Origin: Desulfobacterales bacterium CG23_combo_of_CG06-09_8_20_14_all_51_8
GTDB lineage: Bacteria; Desulfobacterota; Desulfobacteria; Desulfobacterales; Desulfosalsimonadaceae
DNA length: 7,844 nucleotides
NCBI GenBank assembly: GCA_002772195.1
Contig: PCSG01000395.1
Coordinates: 3,965-11,808, forward strand
Reading direction: 5' to 3'
Shown here: positions 1 through 7,441 of the stretch, in pieces
Position numbering within the stretch: the stretch's first letter is position 1
Layout: each line of letters begins with the position of its first letter
Notes under the pieces: generated by a model
What the model was told of the DNA's origin: nothing
Database searches by the model: none
The model's input: only the letters and a program-made list of their open reading frames with translations
Made by a program: the position numbers and the translations under genes

Positions 1-1065
1 GCGGCGTCCATCGCCCGGTTTTTTGAGCTGATCCTGGGGAAAGCCGTGGGGGGGCTCGCCATGGTATCCGTGTTCACCTGCATGTTCTGGGGGGCGCTGT
101 CCGGTTCAGGACCCGCCACCACGGCCGCGGTGGGTCTCATCCTGCTCGTCCCCATGATCAAACAGGGGTATGATAAAAATTTCGCCGGGGCCGTGATCGC
201 CAACGCTGCGGACCTGTCCATCATCATCCCGCCCAGCATTGCCTTTATCATTTACGGCAACATAACCAGCGTGTCGGTCAGCGCCCTGTTTGTGGCCGGC
301 ATTGTTCCGGGCATCATCATCGGCGTGGGAACAGCCCTGGTAGCCTATTTGATCTCAAAAAAACGGGGCTATCAAGGCCTGAACCAGCGGGGCAACGTCA
401 AAGAAATTTTGAAAGCTTCCAAAGACGCGTTCTGGGCCTTTGTTTCTCCGGTCATCATTTTGGGCGGGATATACACCGGCGCTTTCACCCCCACGGAGGC
501 GGCGGTGGTGAGCGTGTTTTACAGCCTGTTCGTGGCGGTTTTCATCTACCGATCCCTGACCTGGCGAGGCTTTATGGACGCCCTGACCGATGCCGCAGTC
601 ACCAGTTCCGTGATCATGTTTATCGTGGCCTTTGCCGGCCTCTTTTCATGGACCGCGTCCGTCACCGGATTTATCGATCAGACAGCCGAATTCATCATCC
701 GCATTTCCCCCAACAGCGTTGTCATGATCATTCTGGTCAATCTTCTCCTGCTGATTTTGGGCATGTTTATCGACGCCATCTCCATTTCCTACCTGGTGAT
801 GCCGGTGCTCATGCCCGTGCTGGCCGCATTTCACATTGATCCCCTGTGGTATGGCGTCATTTTCATCACGGCCCTGGCCATCGGCCAGGCCACTCCACCG
901 GTGGGGGTCAACCTGTTCACCGCCGCCAATCTCATCGGCAGCGATGTGGACAGCGTGGCAAAGCAGGCCATTCCCTTTGTCATGATGGATATTCTGATTC
1001 TGATGATTTTATCCCTGATTCCGGCCTTATCGCTGTTTCTGCCCAAACTGGCGGGATTGTATTGA
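1..1065 (+). CDS. dctM: TRAP transporter large permease (DctM family), 5' end cut by the window
   Basis: This is the large membrane subunit of a tripartite ATP-independent periplasmic transporter, which uses an ion gradient to import organic acids delivered by a periplasmic binding protein. The frame is open from base 1, giving 354 residues. The family is usually about 425 residues, so roughly 70 N-terminal residues lie outside. The GTG at 46 is an internal Val codon, not the start. Family marks are the SGSGPATTAAVG stretch near 95-150 followed by KQGYD, the IIIPPSIAFIIYG segment near 223-262, the GAFTPTEAA stretch near 479-505, and GQATPPVGVNLF near 886-920. Many hydrophobic helices are spread over the whole length. 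The gene ends with TGA at 1063-1065. The binding protein and the small DctQ subunit are not in the window, presumably upstream. Substrate cannot be told from sequence; dctM is used as the family symbol only. Confidence 0.93.
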   Translation, partial: AASIARFFELILGKAVGGLAMVSVFTCMFWGALSGSGPATTAAVGLILLVPMIKQGYDKNFAGAVIANAADLSIIIPPSIAFIIYGNITSVSVSALFVAGIVPGIIIGVGTALVAYLISKKRGYQGLNQRGNVKEILKASKDAFWAFVSPVIILGGIYTGAFTPTEAAVVSVFYSLFVAVFIYRSLTWRGFMDALTDAAVTSSVIMFIVAFAGLFSWTASVTGFIDQTAEFIIRISPNSVVMIILVNLLLLILGMFIDAISISYLVMPVLMPVLAAFHIDPLWYGVIFITALAIGQATPPVGVNLFTAANLIGSDVDSVAKQAIPFVMMDILILMILSLIPALSLFLPKLAGLY

Positions 1066-1087
1066 AGAAGATTAGCGCGATGATGAT

Positions 1088-1120
1088 AAAAATGGAAGGA
1101 ACAGGCGTGCCTCCTTTTTT
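1088..1120. terminator. Probable bidirectional Rho-independent terminator between convergent genes
   Basis: The 54-bp gap between the TRAP permease stop and the helicase stop contains AAGGA (1096-1100) pairing with TCCTT (1112-1116). An inner GG/CC pair (1104-1105 with 1110-1111) closes a 4-base CGTG loop, and ACA at 1101-1103 is bulged. TTTTTT follows at 1115-1120, and AAAAA precedes at 1088-1092, which is a T-run on the minus strand. The hairpin is modest and its stem uses part of the plus-strand T-run. The position between two converging genes supports a shared terminator; the last helicase codons and stop directly abut it. Confidence 0.5.
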
Positions 1121-4100
1121 CAGCACCACTCCCGCCAGCCCTGCATCAGCGGAAAATACAGACCCAGCCGGATTTCCCGGGTTTCTTTTACCGCCATCAG
1201 GCGTTTGTAGAATTCAAGCTGATTCTGGTACCTTAATTTTTCCCGGTCCAGAAATTCTTCCACGGATCCGCCCGCATGGACGCCGGTCTTGTAATCAACA
1301 ATCCACCGGATGTTGGCGTCATCCACGAACGTGCGGTCCATCTTGACGCTGACCAGTTTTCCCTCCACAAGCCCGGTCAGGGCGTATTCGCAGGCGCTTT
1401 CCCGGTGAGCGGACAAAATCCACCGGCCTTTTTCATCCGCGACCGCATTGATCAAGGTGGTCGCTACCTGTTCCGCCGCTTCTTCGATCTGATTCGCCCC
1501 CACGCCGGATCGGGAAAGGTCTGCTTTAAATATGCCGGCCATGGACCGGATCCGGTCGGCATCCCATGTATTGACATCATTTTCAGCCATCACCTTCAGC
1601 CAGGCATGGGCCACGGTCCCGACGCGCCGGGCGGTTTCCCCGGCCCAGTCAAACTCCGGTGCCTCATTGATTTCCGTGGCATCAACCGCTTGATCAATGC
1701 CGGCCGGCCATCGCACATCCGCCGGCGCTTCGGGCAATCGCCAGGTTTCAGGCAGCCGCCGGATATACGGCACCACCACCGGTTCGGCGGGGTCATCCGC
1801 TGCGTCATCGGCATCCGGTTCGGGTTTATTTTTATCTTGATGGATCACCTGGTTCATTTTGTAGAAAATCTCATTCACGGCAGGCCACAAAGCGTTTAGC
1901 AGGGTTTTCTCCACCGGCTTTTTCACTTCAGCATCTTTGGAAGAAATTTTTACCCCTGCCATGATATGAAGATATTTTTTGGCCCGGGTGGCGGCTACGT
2001 ATAGCAGGCGTGCATCTTCATAGGCGCTTTTTTCATCATGGACGTTACGGATAAACCGGTAAATTTTATTGTTGTCCGCTCCGGTTTCACTGATGGGCGC
2101 GAGCAGCAACTCTTTTTTATGGCCGCTGGCCCTCTCCAGCCATAGCAGGAGCTGGGATGCCGCCGCCGGGGGTCGGCGCTCCAGGCCGGGCAGGATCACG
2201 GTGTCAAACTCCAGCCCCTTGGCCTTGTGGATGGTCATGATCTGAAGGTGGTTATCCGCTGCCGCATTCGGCCGGGCGAACAAGGAAGATATCGCCTCTT
2301 TTATAGCTGAAAAATCACTGAGCGCCTCATTTCCCGCATATTGTTCCAGCAAATCAAAAAACACATCCGCGTCTTCGAGTTCGGCTGGTTCAAACACGCA
2401 AGCCGGTCCCCCCAGGGAGATCCAGACCCCTTCCACCATCCGGCGGAAGGGTTTCCGGTCCCGGTTTTCCACCGCCGGCGCCAGAATATCGCGGACCCGC
2501 TTCAGCCGCTGTTGCCCGTCCGGACTCAAGCATTCCAACCGCTCCGGCAGTTGCATCAACCCCATCACCGTCTGACCAGGCGCGCCATCCATCAGCGCAT
2601 GCAGGTCGTTTAAGGTCATTCCGCACCACGGTGCGCGCAATACGGCCAGCCAGGCGATTCGGTCCGCCGGATGAGACAGGGCCCGGCTAAGCGATATCAA
2701 ATCAATGATCACCGGCCGGTTTGCGAGGGAATCGATTTCAACGGCCTGGAATTTTTCATCTGCGCTTTTTAAAGCAGCAACGATGCTGATCAAGTGAGAC
2801 CGGCCCCGCACCAGGATGGCAATTTTATCTTCAGGATTTTCTTTTTTAGCCTTTTGGATGCATTGCACCACTTTTTCCGCTTCCTTTTCCCGATCGGCAG
2901 GAAGAAACGGATGCACGGTCACCGAGTTTCCCGCAAGCGGCGGGTGAAACGCCGAAGACGGCGAGTACGCTACCCGGCCGGTGGTGATATCCACGATGCC
3001 GGGCATGAGCTTGGGAAAGCTGTCATTCACCCAGTCGACGATGCCTTTTTGCGACCTGAAATTCACCGACAGCGTCAGGGGGGTAAGCGCCACCTGGGTC
3101 AGCCCGTTCGCCCAGGCATTTAAAAACAACCCCACTTCCGCCTCCCGGAACGCATAAATGGACTGCATGGGATCGCCCACGGCAAAAAACGTGCGCCCGT
3201 CTCCGGGGGTCCATCCGGCGGTCAGACGCTCAATAAGTTCATACTGGGTAAAGCTGGTGTCCTGAAATTCATCCATTAATATATGGCTGATTCGGTAATC
3301 CAAAGACAGCGCGAGATCCGTGGGATTTTCCGGCTCACCCAGCGCCCGGGCCGCCCGGAGCCCGATTTCCGCAAAATCCACCGCCCCGGCTGCCTGAAAC
3401 ACCAGTTCCAGGTTCGCCACGGCCACTTTCAATATTTCAAACAGGGCCTGCATGATATGCCACTGGTCATCGGAATACGCCGGGTCAGGCAGCATCCGCA
3501 CCCTGGCCAGCGCAGACGCCGCTATCTCTTCGCCGTCAACATGCTGAAGATACTCTAAAAAAATGTCTTTCGCCTCCTGAAGCGCCTGTTTTAATGCGCT
3601 GTTGTTTTTCACGCTCGATGGGGCGGGAAACCCGGTGTTCTTCGTTACAGCTTTGCGCCACTCGCCTTTCTCCGTGAGCAGCAATTCCGCCAATGCAAGC
3701 CATTTGTCGACATCCGCAGGGGAAGTACCCGGCAGATCGTTCATCTCAGAACAATCGCAGATCAGGGAATCAGACCCATCTTTTTTCAGGTTTTCGGCCG
3801 CGAACCGGATGGACGCAAAAAGAATTTCACGCCCGGGTCCGGGAAAATTTTCTTTCAGATCGGTTAAGGCATCTTCAATCCCGCCGGTCAGGGCCTGCTC
3901 CAGCAGGGCGCGCATCCCGACGGCATCAGACGTATGCGCCATGTGGCGCAGCCACTGGTCTCGTTTGGCAAGCATCCCTGCCACCAGGGACTCCATCTTT
4001 GCCAGATGGTTGTCCAGATGCCGGACCAGCGCTTCAATGGCCGGGCTCCAACTCGAACCACTCTCCATATCGGCCACTGTGTTTCGGGCCGCTTCGCGGT

Positions 4101-4560
4101 ACAAGGCGTCCGGGCGGTCGGTGATTTCCGGCTGGGCGCCGAACCGGGACAAAACCGGCATCTGCCGGGTCAGACCCGCGCACAGCGAATCAATGGTCTG
4201 GATTTTCAGGCGGGAGGGATTTTGCGATATCTGCCAATCAAACCGGTCCGCCTGCGCCAGTGCGTTTTTTGCCAGTTCCCGGGTTTTCAGGAGGTGAGGC
4301 GCTGAAGGCGCGGCGCTGTCTTTTCCCCCCTCCAGGGCTTCCAGCACCCGGCTGCGCATTTCCGCAGCGGCCTTGCGGGTAAAGGTGATGGCGATGATTT
4401 CTTCCGGCGCCGCGACTGTTCCCAAAAGTTTCAGATACCGCTGAATCAGGAGTTCTGTCTTTCCGGAGCCGGCCGGGGCCTGGACGATGAAGGAGCGAGC
4501 GGGATCCAGGGCGGCTTCGCGCTCCGCAGCGTCGGCGATGGGGGTTGGGGTATTTCCCAT
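1120..4560 (-). CDS. addA: AddA-type UvrD/RecB-family helicase-nuclease, double-strand break repair
   Basis: This is an ATP-driven 3'-5' DNA helicase fused to a nuclease, the motor subunit of an AddAB-type complex that resects double-strand ends for recombination. All SF1A motifs are visible in its 1146 residues: Walker A APAGSGKTELL (28-38), Ia AITFTRKAAAEM (57-68), QTIDSL (121-126), Walker B DEFQDT (430-435), motif III GDPMQSIYAFR (462-472), NFRS (500-503), motif V TIHKAKGLEFD (776-786) and motif VI LLYVAATRA (852-860). An acidic linker (about 911-926) precedes a PD-(D/E)XK nuclease with H985, D1075, D1089 and K1091 (VDYKTG) and the QNQLEFY motif (1112-1118). Nothing essential is missing, and the length suits AddA. 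The ATG at 4560 is the first possible common start: an in-frame TGA lies at 4597-4599 with no ATG, GTG or TTG between. No convincing Shine-Dalgarno site precedes it. It is the last gene of the minus-strand operon, 127 bp after the AddB-like gene. Confidence 0.93.
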   Translation of the reverse strand: MGNTPTPIADAAEREAALDPARSFIVQAPAGSGKTELLIQRYLKLLGTVAAPEEIIAITFTRKAAAEMRSRVLEALEGGKDSAAPSAPHLLKTRELAKNALAQADRFDWQISQNPSRLKIQTIDSLCAGLTRQMPVLSRFGAQPEITDRPDALYREAARNTVADMESGSSWSPAIEALVRHLDNHLAKMESLVAGMLAKRDQWLRHMAHTSDAVGMRALLEQALTGGIEDALTDLKENFPGPGREILFASIRFAAENLKKDGSDSLICDCSEMNDLPGTSPADVDKWLALAELLLTEKGEWRKAVTKNTGFPAPSSVKNNSALKQALQEAKDIFLEYLQHVDGEEIAASALARVRMLPDPAYSDDQWHIMQALFEILKVAVANLELVFQAAGAVDFAEIGLRAARALGEPENPTDLALSLDYRISHILMDEFQDTSFTQYELIERLTAGWTPGDGRTFFAVGDPMQSIYAFREAEVGLFLNAWANGLTQVALTPLTLSVNFRSQKGIVDWVNDSFPKLMPGIVDITTGRVAYSPSSAFHPPLAGNSVTVHPFLPADREKEAEKVVQCIQKAKKENPEDKIAILVRGRSHLISIVAALKSADEKFQAVEIDSLANRPVIIDLISLSRALSHPADRIAWLAVLRAPWCGMTLNDLHALMDGAPGQTVMGLMQLPERLECLSPDGQQRLKRVRDILAPAVENRDRKPFRRMVEGVWISLGGPACVFEPAELEDADVFFDLLEQYAGNEALSDFSAIKEAISSLFARPNAAADNHLQIMTIHKAKGLEFDTVILPGLERRPPAAASQLLLWLERASGHKKELLLAPISETGADNNKIYRFIRNVHDEKSAYEDARLLYVAATRAKKYLHIMAGVKISSKDAEVKKPVEKTLLNALWPAVNEIFYKMNQVIHQDKNKPEPDADDAADDPAEPVVVPYIRRLPETWRLPEAPADVRWPAGIDQAVDATEINEAPEFDWAGETARRVGTVAHAWLKVMAENDVNTWDADRIRSMAGIFKADLSRSGVGANQIEEAAEQVATTLINAVADEKGRWILSAHRESACEYALTGLVEGKLVSVKMDRTFVDDANIRWIVDYKTGVHAGGSVEEFLDREKLRYQNQLEFYKRLMAVKETREIRLGLYFPLMQGWREWC

Positions 4561-4603
4561 GATTATTGTTTCGCCCGAATACCTTTTAAATATAATTCAA
4601 AGA

Positions 4604-4638
4604 AACGTCGAACACCGAACATTCAACTTCGAACTTCC
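4604..4638 (+). repeat. Array A: five degenerate 7-bp repeats (AACNTYS type)
   Basis: Five consecutive heptamers start at 4604, 4611, 4618, 4625 and 4632 (AACGTCG, AACACCG, AACATTC, AACTTCG, AACTTCC). Each begins with AAC. Two weaker units (AAAAATG, AATCCAT) may continue to 4652. The array lies in the gap between the AddB-like and AddA genes and is the inverted partner of array B at 4711-4745. Confidence 0.8.
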
Positions 4639-4687
4639 AAAAATGAATCCATCTATTTGTATTTTCTTGAAATCGCCCCAACGTATA

Positions 4688-7441
4688 TCAAAAAAGCCCA
4701 TTTCCTTCTTCGAGGTTCACCGTTGGATGTTCGATGTTCAACGTTGATTTCCACTCCCCGATCCGGCACATCGGTCCGAAATCGCAATACAGGCAGCTCT
4801 TATGAACCGACACGGGCGCGACTTTGGCAATCCCCTGCCGGACTTCATCGGCCAGAAATTCAATTTTGCCTTTCCAGACGCGAATGACATCTTTCAGGGA
4901 TGAATAATTTTCCATCGGACTTTTTTTATCCCCCGGACCCGCAGCGCCGGGAATGACTTGTGCCGCTTCCGCCACTCCGAGGTAGGCGACATGACCTTTT
5001 TTCAGCCGGGCAAACACCACCCCGGCCACTTCTTTTTCGACCGCGACGCTATAGAGCGGCAGTTGGGGTTCGGCAATGCGGTCGGTGAACCAGTCGGCGA
5101 CTTTCGGCTCTCCGGTTTTATAATCCACGATCACCCGCCGCCCGTCATTCAGACAGTCGATCCGGTCGACAACCGTGTTGAGTTCAATATCGGCGATCGT
5201 GCATACGAGTTTTTCCTCCCGCCCGATCACGGTAAAGGACGTGCGTTGTGAATCAACCGCCAAAAACTCCAGCACCAAAAACTTCAGGCGCTCTTTTTCC
5301 AGCTCCGTAAACCGTCGGGTAAACGTCCGGGGATGATTTTTCGCCATGGCGGACACCGCGCGATTGACCGCATGACTGACCGTTCCGGACAACTCCTCAT
5401 CGGGTAATTTTTTCAGCGCATCCAGGGTTTTCACCTGTTCCCAGAAAAGTTCCAGCGCGTTGTGGACCAGACTCCCCCGTTCCCGGGCATTCAAACCGGA
5501 TTCCGGCACTTCAAGACCTTCCGCCTTGAGCCGATACGCGGCAAAGGCGCTGAACGGACATGTGGCCTGGGCTTTTAAAAGACCGGTGCCGCCGCTGATA
5601 TGCGACTTTGCACCCGCTGCCGGGCCATGCTGATCAATTATTTTTTCAAAGTCAGCGGCATTGACCACCCGCGCCCGCCAGTTTGCTTCTCCCGGATGGA
5701 TTGTGACCTGTTCAAGAAAGGAGATGAGCGGGCTGGGAAACAATGCGGTGTCCTTATCCGTTAACGGATAACTAACCACCGTGTGACCTGCGCTTGCCAG
5801 CAACCGTCGGGTGACCTCCCTGGCATAGGCCAGTTCCCGCTCCGGTGACGCATGCGGGACATTGTATTTTTTCTGGACCCCACCCGGCAGTAACGGGTTG
5901 GGTTTGGCCGACGGCGGCCAGTTTTCCGCATCCAGGCCCATGATCCACAGGTGGTCAAAACCCTCGCCCGCCGCTTCCAGAACCCCCAGGACCTGCACCG
6001 GCGCATCTTCGGTTTCCGGCTGAAAATTTTTCGCAGTGACGTTCTGGCTTAAGAGACTGATCGCCTCATGGATATCCATCTCCCCGGAAATCGGATCATA
6101 GGAAGAAACAGCCTGAAGAACCTCATGCCACGCGATAACTGTCTGAAATTCCTCGCTGTTTAATTTTCTCCCGTTGGGCCACCCCATGGCATCCAGCAAA
6201 TTTAAAAAATCCCGAACCCATCCGGACGGGAGCTGTTTTTTGGGTATTTCGCCGATTGCCTTTTTAAATTTCTCCAGGCGCTCGCTCAATTTCGGGCAGA
6301 AAACCCCCGGATGCCGGTCTTTATCCTGATGCTCGGAGGAAAAATGCATCATGTCGGAAACCGAAAGCGAGGTTTCCCCATTTTCCCGGATGCGGGCGTC
6401 CATTATGGCCCGCTTGGAAAATTCCGCATCCGCGCCTCCGATAAACGGAGAGCGCAGCAATCGGCTGTATTCATCAACTGAAAGGTCTCGGCAAGCAAAC
6501 TTTAAAATCATCAGGGCCGTGCGGATCAGGGGATAATCGTCCAGCGGCCGGCCCAAAGAAATATTATACGCCCGTTTTCCGGCAATTTGCGGAGAAAGAA
6601 CCATGGACGGATGAAATACGTCGTCAAAAATACGGACCAGATCCGATCGTAGCGCGTTTAGATCCCGGACGACAATTCCGATCCTGCCCAGCGGATTTTC
6701 CTCCAGCCGAGCCCGGGCCCACCTGGCGGCGGCTTTCATTTCCGTTTCCGTGTCGGCCAGCCCGCATCTCAGCGCCTGGGACGAAACTTCCGAAACCGCC
6801 AGCTCAAAGATTCGGCAGCCGGCATCTTCCAGGGCCTTTACCAGCAAAACCTGCTGCGGGGACAATTCATCAAACCCGGCCAGAATCATTTGCCCGGGTG
6901 CGGGCATGGTTCCTGATTTCAATAACTGCACCACCGCCTCCGCCCGGCTGGCGGTACCCAGCCATCCGTTACGGCGGCACTGATTTTCAAAGGCTTCCGC
7001 CCACTCTAAAAATACGAGCGTGTCTTCCGGAGGGGCGTGGGTGAGTTCATGAAGCGGCAGCCGCCTTTCTTTGCATATCGTCCATGCCTCTATCGCGGCT
7101 TTGACGGTTTCCGGAACCCTCAGCAGCGAATTTCCGGATGTGGATGATTGAATCACCTTCTGCCAGACATATTGTTCCTGGGCCGCTGACAGCGGAATTT
7201 TCAGATTGCCGGACAATTCTTTATCCGGCAAATACCGAGCGTTGGCATAGAGTCGCCCAAGCCATGCGCTATAGGGCAGTATATCCGGTGTTTCCCACAC
7301 CGACTTTCCGGCATCAATCTGCTGTTTATTGAAACGGCTGGTCAGATACCGCGCCAGGTGCTGGTTGACCGTAACCATTACGGCCTTGTCTTCCAGAAGT
7401 TTCTCAACGCCGGATTCCGGGATCGGATTAATTTTTATCAT
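4688..7441 (-). CDS. AddB-like PD-(D/E)XK nuclease with 4Fe-4S cysteines, probable DNA repair protein
   Basis: This 917-residue protein resembles the roughly 900-residue 'probable DNA repair protein' family (TIGR03623) related to AddB. The N-terminus (VNQHLARYL near 25-33, WETPDILPYSAWL near 49-61) replaces the P-loop: no GxxxxGK[ST] is present, so it probably cannot hydrolyse ATP. The middle keeps inactive-helicase landmarks such as GEGFDHLWIMGLDAENWP. The C-terminal nuclease has H660, D759 (VDRID), D773 and K775 (VDYKTG) and Q793 (QLPLY). Cysteines C628, C883, C886 and C892 match the one-plus-three pattern of AddB/Cas4 iron-sulfur nucleases. Its likely role is the partner subunit of the downstream AddA in DNA end resection. 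The ATG at 7439-7441 overlaps the end of mutY by 14 bp, suggesting translational coupling; no strong ribosome binding site is visible. The last 20 or so residues are largely encoded by repeat array B and look like an acquired tail. No symbol is given because it differs from classical AddB. Confidence 0.88.
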   Translation of the reverse strand: MIKINPIPESGVEKLLEDKAVMVTVNQHLARYLTSRFNKQQIDAGKSVWETPDILPYSAWLGRLYANARYLPDKELSGNLKIPLSAAQEQYVWQKVIQSSTSGNSLLRVPETVKAAIEAWTICKERRLPLHELTHAPPEDTLVFLEWAEAFENQCRRNGWLGTASRAEAVVQLLKSGTMPAPGQMILAGFDELSPQQVLLVKALEDAGCRIFELAVSEVSSQALRCGLADTETEMKAAARWARARLEENPLGRIGIVVRDLNALRSDLVRIFDDVFHPSMVLSPQIAGKRAYNISLGRPLDDYPLIRTALMILKFACRDLSVDEYSRLLRSPFIGGADAEFSKRAIMDARIRENGETSLSVSDMMHFSSEHQDKDRHPGVFCPKLSERLEKFKKAIGEIPKKQLPSGWVRDFLNLLDAMGWPNGRKLNSEEFQTVIAWHEVLQAVSSYDPISGEMDIHEAISLLSQNVTAKNFQPETEDAPVQVLGVLEAAGEGFDHLWIMGLDAENWPPSAKPNPLLPGGVQKKYNVPHASPERELAYAREVTRRLLASAGHTVVSYPLTDKDTALFPSPLISFLEQVTIHPGEANWRARVVNAADFEKIIDQHGPAAGAKSHISGGTGLLKAQATCPFSAFAAYRLKAEGLEVPESGLNARERGSLVHNALELFWEQVKTLDALKKLPDEELSGTVSHAVNRAVSAMAKNHPRTFTRRFTELEKERLKFLVLEFLAVDSQRTSFTVIGREEKLVCTIADIELNTVVDRIDCLNDGRRVIVDYKTGEPKVADWFTDRIAEPQLPLYSVAVEKEVAGVVFARLKKGHVAYLGVAEAAQVIPGAAGPGDKKSPMENYSSLKDVIRVWKGKIEFLADEVRQGIAKVAPVSVHKSCLYCDFGPMCRIGEWKSTLNIEHPTVNLEEGNGLF
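4711..4745 (-). repeat. Array B: inverted copy of the 7-bp repeat array, inside the AddB-like reading frame
   Basis: Read on the minus strand from 4745, five heptamers follow without a gap (AACGTTG, AACATCG, AACATCC, AACGGTG, AACCTCG), with a weaker sixth (AAGAAGG) to 4704. Aligned with array A it matches at 27 of 35 positions, in inverted orientation, with 72 bp between the arrays. It encodes most of the last 20 residues of the AddB-like protein. Degenerate repeats of this look, whose translations resemble NVEHRT or FDVRCS, recur in intergenic DNA of several environmental bacterial groups; that comparison is from memory. Confidence 0.8.

Larger units (their letters stand above)
4604..4745. 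repeat. Imperfect inverted repeat formed by arrays A and B, possible mRNA hairpin
   Basis: The outer 19 bases of the two arms (4604-4622 with 4727-4745) can pair without interruption in the minus-strand transcript, using two G-U wobbles. Over the full 35-base arms about 30 positions pair, including three G-U. The loop of 72 bases contains the stop codon of the AddB-like gene (4688-4690). The structure would stand in the operon mRNA between the two repair genes. I see no T-run directly after it, so it is not a standard intrinsic terminator. Confidence 0.6.

Noticed and set aside
46..48. GTG as start codon of the TRAP permease
   Set aside because: The same frame is open to base 1 and the upstream residues (AASIARFFELILGKA) continue the family sequence, so the real start is outside the window.
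1276..1899. Long plus-strand frame of 207 codons, and similar ones at 3602-4297, 3693-4124 and 3934-4305
   Set aside because: These are antisense shadows of addA, which has continuous helicase and nuclease motifs. Their peptides are rich in Arg, His, Pro and Gly with no recognisable domain.
4589..4596. TATAAT (plus) / TATATT (minus) as a -10 box for a separate addA promoter
   Set aside because: The AT-rich spot has no acceptable -35 element at 16-18 bp in either direction, and on the plus strand no gene follows. A chance match is more likely, although a weak internal promoter cannot be excluded.
4604..4745. Short CRISPR array or insertion-sequence remnant
   Set aside because: Units are 7 bp and contiguous with no spacers, and there is no transposase fragment or evident target-site duplication.
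4487..4747. Plus-strand 86-codon frame crossing the repeat block, and a second one at 4657-4887
   Set aside because: Their peptides (NVEHRTFNFEL, LDVRCST) are simply translations of the heptamer repeats. The frames run antisense into the start of addA or the end of the AddB-like gene. No family or ribosome binding site supports them.
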